DNA of 64,000 nt from Paracoccaceae bacterium (GTDB lineage: Bacteria; Pseudomonadota; Alphaproteobacteria; Rhodobacterales; Rhodobacteraceae), in the NCBI GenBank assembly GCA_020622085.1, contig JAHRYM010000001.1:2273620-2337619 (forward strand), in the 5' to 3' direction. Each line of letters starts with the position of its first letter. Position 1 is the first letter of the stretch. A program made the position numbers and the translations under genes. Shown piece by piece: positions 16,614 to 25,913 of this stretch. A model generated the notes under the pieces. That model saw nothing but the letters and a program-made list of their open reading frames with translations, searched no databases and was not told where the DNA came from.

Positions 16614-19547
16614 ATGGCCAAGAAACCCATCGAGGTCGAAACCCTCACCCATGACGCCACGCGCAAGAACATTCCGACGGCGGAATTTGAATCGATCATG
16701 CGCGATCAGGACAAGACGCCGATCCAGCTTGCCTACGCGCGCCGCAACCGTGATCTTGACCCGCAGCTTGTCTGGCGCGGCAAGGACGCGCAGGACTGGT
16801 CCGACCTGATCGTTCAGGCCCCGCCGCTGTATATTCAGGAAAAGGTCCACCCCAAGGTCATCATCGACGACCTGAAACGCGAAAGCGCGAACCGCGCCAA
16901 GGCGGCCAAACCCGCGCCGCAATTCGACATGTTTGCCGATTTCAACGGCCTGCCCGATGCCGAGGCCGCGACCGAGTTCTATCAGCACGATCAGCACTGG
17001 TCGAACCGGATGATCTCGGGCGACAGCCTGTCGGTCATGGCCTCGCTGGCCGAGCGTGAGGGGCTGCGCGGTCAGGTCCAGTGCATCTATTTCGACCCGC
17101 CCTATGGCATCAAGTTCAACTCGAACTTCCAGTGGTCCACCACCAGCCGCGATGTGAAGGACGGCGACAAGACCCATGTGACGCGCGAGCCCGAACAGGT
17201 CCGCGCCTTTCGCGACACCTGGAAGGACGGCATCCATTCCTATCTGACCTACCTGCGCGACCGGCTGACCGTGGCGCGCGACCTGCTGAGCGATTCTGGC
17301 AGCATCTTCGTCCAGATCGGCGATGAGAACGTCCACCGCGTGCGGGCGCTGATGGATGAGGTGTTTGGGGATGAGAACTTCGTCAGCCAGATTTCCACAA
17401 AGACATCCGGTGGCTCAACTGGCGAATTTTTGTCAAACGTAATCGACACGATCTTGTGGTATTCCAAGAGTCGAGACCGATTAAAATACCGCACTTTGAA
17501 CAAGACGAAAGGTGTGGGCGAAGAAGGCGCGGACAAATACACGCGAGTTCGGATGCCGGACTTGTCAATTCGGAATGTCACTGCCGATGAAAAGGCTGGA
17601 CTTTCAAAAGTGCCTCAGGAAGCCCGTGTATATCGTCAGGACAACATGACCAGCCAAAGTGTTGGTCGTGACAAAGGCGATGGTGCAGCCTCATGGTTCC
17701 CCGTTCGATTGGATGGCATCGAAACAAAGCCAAATATCCGGGTCCGTTGGAAAACCAATGAACTCGGCATGGATCGACTTCTCCGCTGCCGTCGAATTGA
17801 AGTCACGAGCAACAGCTTGGCGTATGTCCGGTTTCTTGACGACTTTGCTGCCTTCCCACTCAACAACTCATGGGACGACATTGGGGGCGTGCAAAGTCGT
17901 GCAGACCCAAAAGTTTACGTCGTGCAAACACCGACTACTGTAATCCAACGCTGCATCCTGATGACCACCGACCCCGGCGATCTGGTGCTCGATCCCACCT
18001 GCGGCTCTGGCACCACCGCTTTTGTGGCCGAGCAATGGGGGCGGCGCTGGATCACCATCGACACCAGCCGCGTCGCAATCGCCCTCGCCCGCTCGCGCCT
18101 GATGGGCGCGCGCTATCCGTTCTACCTGCTGGCCGACAGCAAGGAGGGGCAGCAAAAGGAAGGCGAGATCACCCGCACCCCGCCCAAGACCACGCCCACC
18201 CACGGCAGCATCCGCCAGGGCTTCGTCTACGACCGCGTGCCGCACATCACCCTGAAATCCATCGCCAACAACGCCGAGATCGACGTGATCTGGGACCGGC
18301 TCCAGCCCGCCGTCGACGCGGCCCTCGCCGCCCTGAACCAGGCCCTGCGCGCCAACCCTTTGCCGGTCAGGGTCGAGGTCGGGGCGCGGGCGGGCCGGGT
18401 GATCGACTTCCGCACCCCGGGAACCGAGGCGCTGCCCTCCGGCGAATCCGCCCCGCGCGACGGGCTGATGGAATGGGAGGTGCCCAGACAGTTGCCAGAC
18501 GGAAGCCATACGCTTGCCATACGCAATGCAGACGCCTTCTGGCAGGCCCGCATCGCCCGGCAACGCGAGATCGACGCCTCCATCGCGGCGAAGGCCGAGT
18601 TCGAGTTCCTCTATGACAAACCCTTCCCCGACACCGCGAAAGTGCGGGTTGCCGGGCCCTTCACCGTAGAAAGCCTGTCGCCGCACCGCACCCTTGCGGT
18701 GGACTGGGATGACGAGCTGATCGACACCCATGAGGCCGCCGAAGGCAAGCGCAAGGCGGCGGAATCTTCGCGCGATTTCAATGACTTCGCCCATATGATC
18801 CTGGAAAACCTGAAAGCCGCCGGGGTGCAGCAGGCGCACCGCGAGGACCGGATCACCTTCACCAGCCTGCACGGCTGGCCCGGCAACTGGATCGCCGCCG
18901 AGGGCACCTTCATGGAAGGCGACACCCAGCGCCGCGCCGGTGTGTTCATCGGCCCCGAGTTCGGCACGGTGTCGCGCCCCGACCTTGTCGCCGCCGCGCG
19001 AGAGGCTGGCGACGCCGGTTTCGACGTGCTGATCGCCTGCGCCTTCAACTACGACGCCCATAGCAGCGAGTTCGACAAACTGGGCCGCATCAGGGTGCTG
19101 AAAGCCCGGATGAACCCCGACCTGCACATGGCCAAAGACCTGAAGGCGACGGGGGCTGGCAACCTGTTCGTGATCTTCGGCGAACCAGATATCCGCATCA
19201 CCAATGCGGGCGACAGCATGGTGCAGGTGCAGGTCTTTGGCGTTGACGTGTTCAAACCCCAGACCGGCGAAGTGCAATCCGAAGGCACCGACGGCATCGC
19301 CCTATGGATGCTGGACACCGACTATAACGAAGAGTCGTTCTTCGTCCGCCACGCCTATTTCCTCGGCGCCAACGACCCCTACAAGGCGCTGAAGACCACG
19401 CTGAAGGCCGAGATCGACGAGGACGCCTGGGAGAGCCTGTATTCCGACACATCGCGCCCGTTCGCGAAGCCGAAGTCAGGCCGGATCGCGGTGAAGGTGA
19501 TCAATCACCTCGGCGACGAGGTGATGAAGGTGTTTGCGGTGGAGTGA
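16614..19547 (+). CDS. Type III-like N6-adenine DNA methyltransferase (Mod)
   Basis: 977 residues. Motif IV is FDPPYGIKF (Asp161) and motif I is LDPTCGSGTTAFVAEQW (about 460), the order of beta-class N6-adenine methyltransferases. The target recognition region lies between them (about residues 258-449). It is encoded by DNA of much lower G+C than the flanks (47-48% in 17401-17520 against 68% in 17041-17100), a sign of a swapped specificity module. The C-terminal ~400 residues are an extra region beyond ordinary Mod length; it lacks recognised catalytic motifs. Order Res then Mod is reversed relative to classic type III loci. Confidence 0.85.
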   Translation: MAKKPIEVETLTHDATRKNIPTAEFESIMRDQDKTPIQLAYARRNRDLDPQLVWRGKDAQDWSDLIVQAPPLYIQEKVHPKVIIDDLKRESANRAKAAKPAPQFDMFADFNGLPDAEAATEFYQHDQHWSNRMISGDSLSVMASLAEREGLRGQVQCIYFDPPYGIKFNSNFQWSTTSRDVKDGDKTHVTREPEQVRAFRDTWKDGIHSYLTYLRDRLTVARDLLSDSGSIFVQIGDENVHRVRALMDEVFGDENFVSQISTKTSGGSTGEFLSNVIDTILWYSKSRDRLKYRTLNKTKGVGEEGADKYTRVRMPDLSIRNVTADEKAGLSKVPQEARVYRQDNMTSQSVGRDKGDGAASWFPVRLDGIETKPNIRVRWKTNELGMDRLLRCRRIEVTSNSLAYVRFLDDFAAFPLNNSWDDIGGVQSRADPKVYVVQTPTTVIQRCILMTTDPGDLVLDPTCGSGTTAFVAEQWGRRWITIDTSRVAIALARSRLMGARYPFYLLADSKEGQQKEGEITRTPPKTTPTHGSIRQGFVYDRVPHITLKSIANNAEIDVIWDRLQPAVDAALAALNQALRANPLPVRVEVGARAGRVIDFRTPGTEALPSGESAPRDGLMEWEVPRQLPDGSHTLAIRNADAFWQARIARQREIDASIAAKAEFEFLYDKPFPDTAKVRVAGPFTVESLSPHRTLAVDWDDELIDTHEAAEGKRKAAESSRDFNDFAHMILENLKAAGVQQAHREDRITFTSLHGWPGNWIAAEGTFMEGDTQRRAGVFIGPEFGTVSRPDLVAAAREAGDAGFDVLIACAFNYDAHSSEFDKLGRIRVLKARMNPDLHMAKDLKATGAGNLFVIFGEPDIRITNAGDSMVQVQVFGVDVFKPQTGEVQSEGTDGIALWMLDTDYNEESFFVRHAYFLGANDPYKALKTTLKAEIDEDAWESLYSDTSRPFAKPKSGRIAVKVINHLGDEVMKVFAVE

Positions 19548-20608
19548 TGGTGGCGATTCAATACGATTTGACTTGCTGGTACTTGAATGCCCGACGGATC
19601 GTCGAATTGACAGGCGTTGTGCCTCAAGGAAATAGTCAATTGAGCGGGCAGATGGTTCGTCTCAACGAACTCCGGCAACTCAAGGGAATCGCTATTGAAT
19701 GGATGCGGCAAAACAATCCGCACCCGCTTGAAATGCTTCTGGCCGAAGGCAAGCTGGCGGTTGGAACTTTCTTTACTCATCACTCCAACTTCTTTTTCTC
19801 TGGGCTGTCAAAAATTGCAGATGCAAAGAGAAGAAACATGCCTGCCCCCTCCGCGAGCGCCTACAGTAAACTGGATGAGTGGAGGACTGGCGCAAGACTT
19901 CAGTTTGATTTCAACGCCGAGCACCTAACCTCTAACTCATCATGGTCTGAACTAGCTGGACAGAAGCGTGCGTTTATTCTGGGAGTTGTGACTGATCTGA
20001 CGGGCGAAGAAATCAAATGCTCACCATATGTCATTGCCAACATCGTTGATCCATCGTCTGCATTACAAGGATTTGGTGGTCTTTGGCAGTTTCATCTCGA
20101 AGTACACGTCAGCCAAGTGGACTCATTTGCGAAGGTGGAGCTAGTCAAGGAGCGACTCACCAAGAAATCCTTGACGCCACTCTCAAAGATTCCAGAGGCG
20201 GACATAAAATCTGCCTTCGCTGATATTATCAATGAACCAGTTATCCCAAAAGATTGGGGTGGCGAGAGTTCAGATTTGTTCTCCAGTAGAGTGAACTTGG
20301 ATGGTCAACGCATTTCCACTGCATTCTTGCTTAAAGGGCCTGCAAAATTCCATCCAATGACCCCAGCTGACCTAGGGAAGAACGGCGACCAGATCGGCAG
20401 ACTCTTCGACGAACCTGCCGACCTTCTGGTACTTCAACATTGCCATGAGGTAACGTCGGCGGTCCGCAAGCAAATGCGGGCGTATGCCCAGCAAATGGGA
20501 AATCCACGGCGGTTCTGCATTATAGACGGTTATGATACCGTCCGCTTGTTGCGTGCGTATAATAAGTGCGGGCTTGCCCTAGATGGCTCAGAGGCGGGAG
20601 GGACATAA
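19547..20608 (+). CDS. Unknown protein of the restriction operon
   Basis: 353 residues, not recognised. ATG 19547 overlaps the Mod stop (TGATG); an in-frame GTG at 19544 is also possible. The C-terminal third holds SRVNLDGQRISTAFLLKG, then DEPADLLVLQHCHEV and RRFCIIDGYDTVRLL, which could be a degenerate PD-(D/E)xK-like core (Asp, then a strand ending LLK), but this is weak. G+C is clearly lower than in Res and the helicase. Overlap of its TAA with the helicase ATG (TAATG) indicates one operon. Confidence 0.6.
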   Translation: MVAIQYDLTCWYLNARRIVELTGVVPQGNSQLSGQMVRLNELRQLKGIAIEWMRQNNPHPLEMLLAEGKLAVGTFFTHHSNFFFSGLSKIADAKRRNMPAPSASAYSKLDEWRTGARLQFDFNAEHLTSNSSWSELAGQKRAFILGVVTDLTGEEIKCSPYVIANIVDPSSALQGFGGLWQFHLEVHVSQVDSFAKVELVKERLTKKSLTPLSKIPEADIKSAFADIINEPVIPKDWGGESSDLFSSRVNLDGQRISTAFLLKGPAKFHPMTPADLGKNGDQIGRLFDEPADLLVLQHCHEVTSAVRKQMRAYAQQMGNPRRFCIIDGYDTVRLLRAYNKCGLALDGSEAGGT

Positions 20609-22698
20609 TGGAATTCCGGATCGCCGACACTTTTACCGACAGCCTCGGCCGTCTGACTGCGCAAGAGCAGAAGGCGGCCAAGACTACCGCTTTCGACCTG
20701 CAGCTCGACCCAACCTCGAACGGCCTGTCCTTCCATAAGCTGGACCGCGCCAAAGACACGAACTTCTGGTCTGTGCGGGTGAATGCCGACATCCGGATCA
20801 TCGTGCACCGCACCGCCGCCAGCATCCTGCTGGTCTATGTCGACCACCACGACGACGCCTACAAATGGGCCGAACGGCGCAAGATCGAGCGCCACCCGAC
20901 GACAGGCGCAATGCAGCTTGTCGAAGTGCGCGAGCGGGTCGAAGAGGTGGAAATCTTCAAGCCCAAGGAAGTGGCCGCTACCCCGGCGCCTGCCGCGAAG
21001 CCTGTAGCCAAGTTGTTCGACAACCTCCGCAAATTCGAACTGATGGCCTTCGGCGTGCCCGAGGAATGGGTGAATGACGTCCGCGCAGCCACCGAGGACA
21101 CGCTGTTCGACATCATCGAACACCTGCCGCAAGAGGCGCAGGAAGCACTGCTGAAGCTGGCCGTGGGCGAGAAAGTGCACCCGCCCGAACCCGCGCCTGT
21201 CGAGGCCGATCCCTTCGCCCACCCGGATGCCCAGCGTCGTTTCCGTGTGCTGACCAACGCCGAGGAACTGAAGCAGGCGCTGGATTACCCATGGGACAAA
21301 TGGGCGGTGTTCCTGCATCCCGCCCAAGCTGACCTGGTCGAGCGATCCTTTACTGGCCCCACGCGCGTGTCTGGCTCCGCAGGCACTGGCAAGACAATCG
21401 TCGCGTTGCACCGTGCGGTGCATCTGGCGCGCGTCAATCCCGGCTCCACTATCCTGCTGACCACGTTTTCAAAGGCGCTGGCCAATTCGCTGCGGGTCAA
21501 ACTGGCCAGCCTCGTGGGGGGCGAGCCAGCCATTGCCACCCGAATTGTCGTCAAGGCGATCTCGGCGGTCGGCTATGACCTCTATTCCGAACGGTTCGGC
21601 CAACCACAGATCGCGGCACCCGCGATGATCCGTTCACTGATCACCAAGGCCGCATCGGAAGTCGAAGGCCACCGCTTCTCAGCGCACTTCCTTGTGGGTG
21701 AGTGGGAGGACGTTGTCGACGCCTGGCAGCTGCGAACATGGGACGACTACCGTGACGTGTCCCGCCTTGGTCGCAAGACGAGGATCGGCGGTAAACAGCG
21801 CGAATCTCTCTGGGCAATCTTCGAACGCGTGCGGGCGGGTCTGTTGGAACGACGCGTTGTCACGTGGGCTGACGTGTTCGGACGATTGACAGAAAGCATC
21901 GCCGCGAAGGGTGGCAGCCCCTTTGCGTTTGCCGTGATCGACGAGGCACAGGATCTGGGTGTGGCTGAGGCGCGGTTCTTCGCGGCAATGGCGGCAGGCC
22001 GAAATGACGGCCTGTTCTTCGCGGGCGATCTCGGCCAGCGCATCTTCCAGCAGCCCTTTTCGTGGAAGGCGCTGGGCCTCGATGTCCGCGGCCGTTCCCA
22101 CACGCTGCGCATCAACTATCGCACGTCGCATCAGATCCGGCTTCACGCTGACAGACTGCTGCCAGCGACCGTCTCTGATGTGGACGGAAACGCAGAGGGA
22201 CGGCGTGGCACGGTGTCGATGTTCGACGGCCCGCCACCGATGGTGATTGCTTGCAACGATGCTGATCATGAATGCAGCATCGTGGGCAACTGGATCAAGG
22301 ATCGACTGCAGGAAGGCTGCGCGCCCAGTGAGGTGGGCGTTTTCGTGAGGTCCGACGCAGAACTGAAGCGGGCAAGGGCTGCGGTGAAGGCCGCAGGCAT
22401 CCGAGCCGTTGAACTGAACGATAAGGTCGAGGTGGAGGACGGTGCAGTGGCGATAAGCACGATGCACTTCGCCAAGGGGCTTGAGTTCCGTTCGGTCGTC
22501 GTGATGGCCTGCGACGACGAAGTGATCCCACAATCGGATCGGATTGAATCGGTGGCGGACGATGCGGACCTCGAGGAAGTCTACAATACCGAACGGCACC
22601 TCCTCTATGTCGCCTGCACCCGCGCCCGCGATCATCTTCTTGTCGCGGGCATTACGCCCGTATCCGAGTTCGTAGACGACTTCCTGAAAGGTTCTTGA
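20608..22698 (+). CDS. RelE-like domain fused to a UvrD/Rep superfamily 1 helicase
   Basis: 696 residues. The N-terminal ~95 residues look like a RelE/ParE fold (LSFHKLDRAKDTNFWSVRVN, then DIRIIVHRT). After a linker comes an SF1 helicase: Walker A GSAGTGKTIVALH (about 255), VIDEAQDLG, INYRTSHQIR, MHFAKGLEFRSVVV and YVACTRARDHLLV. ATG 20608 overlaps the previous stop; the upstream in-frame start at 20566 lies inside the previous gene. Last gene of the restriction operon; probably a DNA-unwinding partner. Whether the RelE-like domain is a toxin or only a structural module cannot be told. Confidence 0.8.
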   Translation: MEFRIADTFTDSLGRLTAQEQKAAKTTAFDLQLDPTSNGLSFHKLDRAKDTNFWSVRVNADIRIIVHRTAASILLVYVDHHDDAYKWAERRKIERHPTTGAMQLVEVRERVEEVEIFKPKEVAATPAPAAKPVAKLFDNLRKFELMAFGVPEEWVNDVRAATEDTLFDIIEHLPQEAQEALLKLAVGEKVHPPEPAPVEADPFAHPDAQRRFRVLTNAEELKQALDYPWDKWAVFLHPAQADLVERSFTGPTRVSGSAGTGKTIVALHRAVHLARVNPGSTILLTTFSKALANSLRVKLASLVGGEPAIATRIVVKAISAVGYDLYSERFGQPQIAAPAMIRSLITKAASEVEGHRFSAHFLVGEWEDVVDAWQLRTWDDYRDVSRLGRKTRIGGKQRESLWAIFERVRAGLLERRVVTWADVFGRLTESIAAKGGSPFAFAVIDEAQDLGVAEARFFAAMAAGRNDGLFFAGDLGQRIFQQPFSWKALGLDVRGRSHTLRINYRTSHQIRLHADRLLPATVSDVDGNAEGRRGTVSMFDGPPPMVIACNDADHECSIVGNWIKDRLQEGCAPSEVGVFVRSDAELKRARAAVKAAGIRAVELNDKVEVEDGAVAISTMHFAKGLEFRSVVVMACDDEVIPQSDRIESVADDADLEEVYNTERHLLYVACTRARDHLLVAGITPVSEFVDDFLKGS

Positions 22699-22855
22699 CC
22701 AGTCTCGGTAGGGGCCGTGCGTCTCCAAGACCAATAGCCTGCGATCAGTCTTTCCCAGCACACTGCATCCCCCCACGGCATGGTTCCTCCCCGGCCCCAA
22801 ACGTATGCGGGGGGGCGCAGCGCAGCGCTTCGCTAGCGACAGGCAGTTTCACCGG

Positions 22856-23037
22856 GGAAGCCAGGCGGAATCCACTTGTCGGTTGATCTTGGAAAAACTG
22901 ACTCATTATCAAAGGCTTGCTGAATCACGATCTTGGCGCGCTGGATTCTTTGCGGAATCCAGGGAATCCACTTTGCGGAAGCCACCCTGCCGGAAGCCAG
23001 CCAGCGGAAGCCACCTGCAAGGAAGCTATTGAATCCA
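22856..23037 (+). repeat. Short direct repeats GGAA[G/T]CCA
   Basis: Seven exact copies of GGAAKCCA start at 22856, 22867, 22954, 22963, 22977, 22992 and 23006, with near-matches at 23021 and 23030. They fill the 519-base gap between the helicase and the ParB-methyltransferase genes. Spacing is irregular (9-87 bases). Possibly a protein-binding array or slippage product; no gene was seen in 22699-23217. Confidence 0.45.
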
Positions 23038-23098
23038 CTTCATTTTTTCATTTGACAAAGCTGCCCCTCTTGACCTACCCCTTGATCATCGAAGAATT

Positions 23099-23134
23099 GC
23101 GCCCGGAGGATACCCCTCGCGGGCGCTTTCGTTT
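23099..23134 (+). terminator. Rho-independent terminator
   Basis: Stem GCGCCCG (23099-23105) and CGGGCGC (23120-23126) followed by TTTCGTTTT. It separates the restriction operon and repeat region from the genes starting at 23218. Confidence 0.6.
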
Positions 23135-23217
23135 TCCCCCACATCGCGGATCCTGATCCTGACGTTGGCATCGCCCAGCGCGCATCGGCTTGCCCGCCTG
23201 CCCGAGAGAACCACCCC

Positions 23218-24477
23218 ATGGACTTGGTCTTCGCGCCGAGCCAGATCGAGACTTGGCCTCTCGACCGGCTGCGCCCCTATGCCCGCAATGCCAAGATCCA
23301 CGGCACGGACCAGGTCGCCAAGATTGCCGCCAGCATGGCGAAGTTCGGCTGGACCGTGCCCTGCATGGTGGCCGACGATGGCGAACTGATCGCGGGGCAC
23401 GGCCGGGTGTTGGCCGCGATCATGCTGGGGCTGACCGAGGTGCCGGTGATCCGGCTCGGCCACCTCGACGAGGCCGAACGCCGGGCCTATCGGATCGCCG
23501 ACAACAAGTTGACCGAACTGGGCGAATGGGACGAGGCGATGCTGCGCGACGAGATCGCGGGGCTGCTGGCCGAGGATTTCGACCTGTCGCTGCTGGGGAT
23601 TGCCGACGAGGATCTGGACGCCCTGCTGCGCGACCCGGATCAGGCTGAAGGTGGCGCGGTCGAGGGCGAGGATGATATTCCGGAACCGCCGGTCACGCCG
23701 GTATCGGTTGCGGGCGACCTCTGGCAGCTGGGATCGCATCGGCTGGTCTGCGGCGACAGCACATCCGCCGATGTGGTCGGGCGCCTGCTTGGCGACGTGC
23801 GGCCGCTCTTGATGGTGACCGATCCGCCCTATGGGGTCGAATACGATCCGTCCTGGCGCAACCAGGCGGGTGCGGCCAAGACCAAGCGCACCGGCAAGGT
23901 GCTGAACGACGACCGGGCCGATTGGCGCGAGGCTTGGGCGCTGTTCCCTGGCGACGCGGCCTATGTCTGGCATGGCGCTCTGCACGCCTCGACCGTGGCC
24001 GAAAGCCTGGTGGCGGCGGGCTTCGCCGTGCGTTCGCAGATCATCTGGGCCAAAGACCGCCTCGTACTCAGCCGCGGCGACTATCACTGGCAGCATGAAC
24101 CCTGCTGGTATGCGGTCAAGAAGACCGGCAAGGGCCATTGGGCCGGGGATCGGAAGCAGACCACGCTGTGGCACATCTCCGGCAAGGATCAGGATGCGGC
24201 CACTGTGCACGGCACGCAAAAGCCGGTGGAATGCATGCGCCGTCCGATCCTGAACAATTCCAGCCCGGGTCAGGCGGTGTTTGAACCCTTTATGGGATCC
24301 GGCACCACGCTGATCGCGGCGGAAACCACGGGACGTGTTTGCTTCGGGATCGAGTTGAACCCGGCCTATGTCGATGTGGCCATCGAGCGCTGGCAGTCCT
24401 TCACCGGTGCAAATGCCGTTCTGGCCGACACTGGAGAAACCTTCGCCGAGCTGAAGGCCAAGAGGCTGACGGCATGA
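23218..24477 (+). CDS. ParB-domain DNA methyltransferase, copy 1
   Basis: 419 residues. The N-terminal ~115 residues are a ParB/sulfiredoxin-type domain (LRPYARNAKIH, GELIAGHGRVLAA, YRIADNKLTELG). The methyltransferase part has motif IV TDPPYGVEYD and motif I EPFMGSGTTLIAAE near the C terminus, as in N6-adenine or N4-cytosine methyltransferases of phages. It probably protects phage DNA against host restriction. A paralogue follows directly with an ATGA overlap. Confidence 0.85.
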   Translation: MDLVFAPSQIETWPLDRLRPYARNAKIHGTDQVAKIAASMAKFGWTVPCMVADDGELIAGHGRVLAAIMLGLTEVPVIRLGHLDEAERRAYRIADNKLTELGEWDEAMLRDEIAGLLAEDFDLSLLGIADEDLDALLRDPDQAEGGAVEGEDDIPEPPVTPVSVAGDLWQLGSHRLVCGDSTSADVVGRLLGDVRPLLMVTDPPYGVEYDPSWRNQAGAAKTKRTGKVLNDDRADWREAWALFPGDAAYVWHGALHASTVAESLVAAGFAVRSQIIWAKDRLVLSRGDYHWQHEPCWYAVKKTGKGHWAGDRKQTTLWHISGKDQDAATVHGTQKPVECMRRPILNNSSPGQAVFEPFMGSGTTLIAAETTGRVCFGIELNPAYVDVAIERWQSFTGANAVLADTGETFAELKAKRLTA

Positions 24478-25829
24478 ACGCGCCGCTGCTGCCGGGCCGG
24501 ATCGAGCATTGGCCGCTCGCGCGGCTGAAACCCTATGCCCGCAACGCCAAGACCCATGACGCAGATCAGGTTACGAAGATCGCCGCCAGCATGGCCGAGT
24601 TCGGCTGGACCGTCCCGGTGCTGGTTGCGGCCGACGGCGAGTTGATCGCTGGCCATGGTCGCATCCTGGCCGCCGCCCACCTCGGCCTGTCCGAGGCCCC
24701 TGTCATCGTGTTGGGCCATCTGACTGAGGCCCAGCGTCGGGCGTATCGCATCGCCGACAACAAGTTGACCGAGCTGGGCGGCTGGGACGAGGCCCTTCTG
24801 CTGCAGGAACTGCAGGCTTTGCTGGCCGAAGATTTTGACCTCGGGCTGATCGGGATCCCCGAGGAGGAACTAGACGCGCTACTGGCTGACGCCGACGAAC
24901 GACCGACGATTTCCGACGATGCAGCCGATGCCATCCCCGAGCCACCCGCCGATCCGATCACCAAGCCGGGCGACATCTGGGCGCTGGGCAGGCACCGGCT
25001 ATGCTGCGGCGATGCCACCGATCCGGCCGCCGTCGCCAGGCTGATGCAGGGCGAACAGGCCACGCTGATGTTCACCTCGCCGCCCTATGCCCAGCAGCGC
25101 GACTACGGTGCCGCCAAGGAAAAGGTCGGCGATTGGGATGCGTTGATGCAGGGCGTGTTCGCTTCAGCGCCGGTCATTGCCGAGGCCCAGCTGCTGGTCA
25201 ATCTCGGCCTCGTCCACCGCGACAGCGAATGGCAGCCCTATTGGGAAGGATGGGTGGAATGGATGCGCGCATCTGGTTGGCGACGGTTTGGCTGGTATGT
25301 CTGGGATCAGGGCCCCGGCTTGCCGGGCGACTGGAACGGCCGCCTGGCCCCGTCGCACGAGTTCATTTTCCACTTCAACCGCGCACCCCGCAAACCGCAC
25401 AAGACCGTCCCGTCCAAGCACGCGGGCGAAACCCTCGGCGGCGGTGGGCTGCGCGGGGCCGACGGCACCGTCCACGCCAAGACCGGAACCGGCAACGCGA
25501 TCCAAAGCCATCGCATTCCCGACAGCGTCTTTCGCATCATGCGCCATAAGGGCGGTCTGGGAGCTGCGGGAAAGCACCCTGCAGTGTTCCCGGTGGCGCT
25601 GGTCGAGGCGGTGCTGACGGCGTTCAGCGATCCCAGCGATCTGATCTACGAGCCGTTCTGCGGTTCCGGCACCCAGATCGTCGCCGCCGAACGCGCTGGG
25701 CGGCGCTGCTTTGCCATGGAACTGGACCCCGTCTATTGCGACGTCGCGGTGCGGCGGTGGGAGATGGCGACAGGGAATGCGGCTTCCCTAGACGCAAGAC
25801 GCCCAGTTCAGACATCGTCTGGACTTTGA
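24474..25829 (+). CDS. ParB-domain DNA methyltransferase, copy 2
   Basis: 451 residues. The ParB-like N-terminal domain is nearly collinear with copy 1 (LKPYARNAKTH, GELIAGHGRILAA, YRIADNKLTELG). The catalytic part differs: motif IV is TSPPYAQQRDYG and motif I YEPFCGSGTQIVAAE. A shared reader with different catalytic domains suggests duplication then domain exchange, giving two sequence specificities. ATG 24474 overlaps the stop of copy 1. Confidence 0.85.
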   Translation: MNAPLLPGRIEHWPLARLKPYARNAKTHDADQVTKIAASMAEFGWTVPVLVAADGELIAGHGRILAAAHLGLSEAPVIVLGHLTEAQRRAYRIADNKLTELGGWDEALLLQELQALLAEDFDLGLIGIPEEELDALLADADERPTISDDAADAIPEPPADPITKPGDIWALGRHRLCCGDATDPAAVARLMQGEQATLMFTSPPYAQQRDYGAAKEKVGDWDALMQGVFASAPVIAEAQLLVNLGLVHRDSEWQPYWEGWVEWMRASGWRRFGWYVWDQGPGLPGDWNGRLAPSHEFIFHFNRAPRKPHKTVPSKHAGETLGGGGLRGADGTVHAKTGTGNAIQSHRIPDSVFRIMRHKGGLGAAGKHPAVFPVALVEAVLTAFSDPSDLIYEPFCGSGTQIVAAERAGRRCFAMELDPVYCDVAVRRWEMATGNAASLDARRPVQTSSGL

Positions 25830-25913
25830 GAGACGCCCGTTCCAGACTATTCTGCGTTATGGGCAACGTTAGGTCGATGAATCGACTTCGCACCCTGGCT
25901 CAGGAGGAATGGT

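Noticed and set aside
22856-23037. CRISPR array
   Set aside because: Repeats are only 8 bases, spacing is irregular and no cas gene is near.
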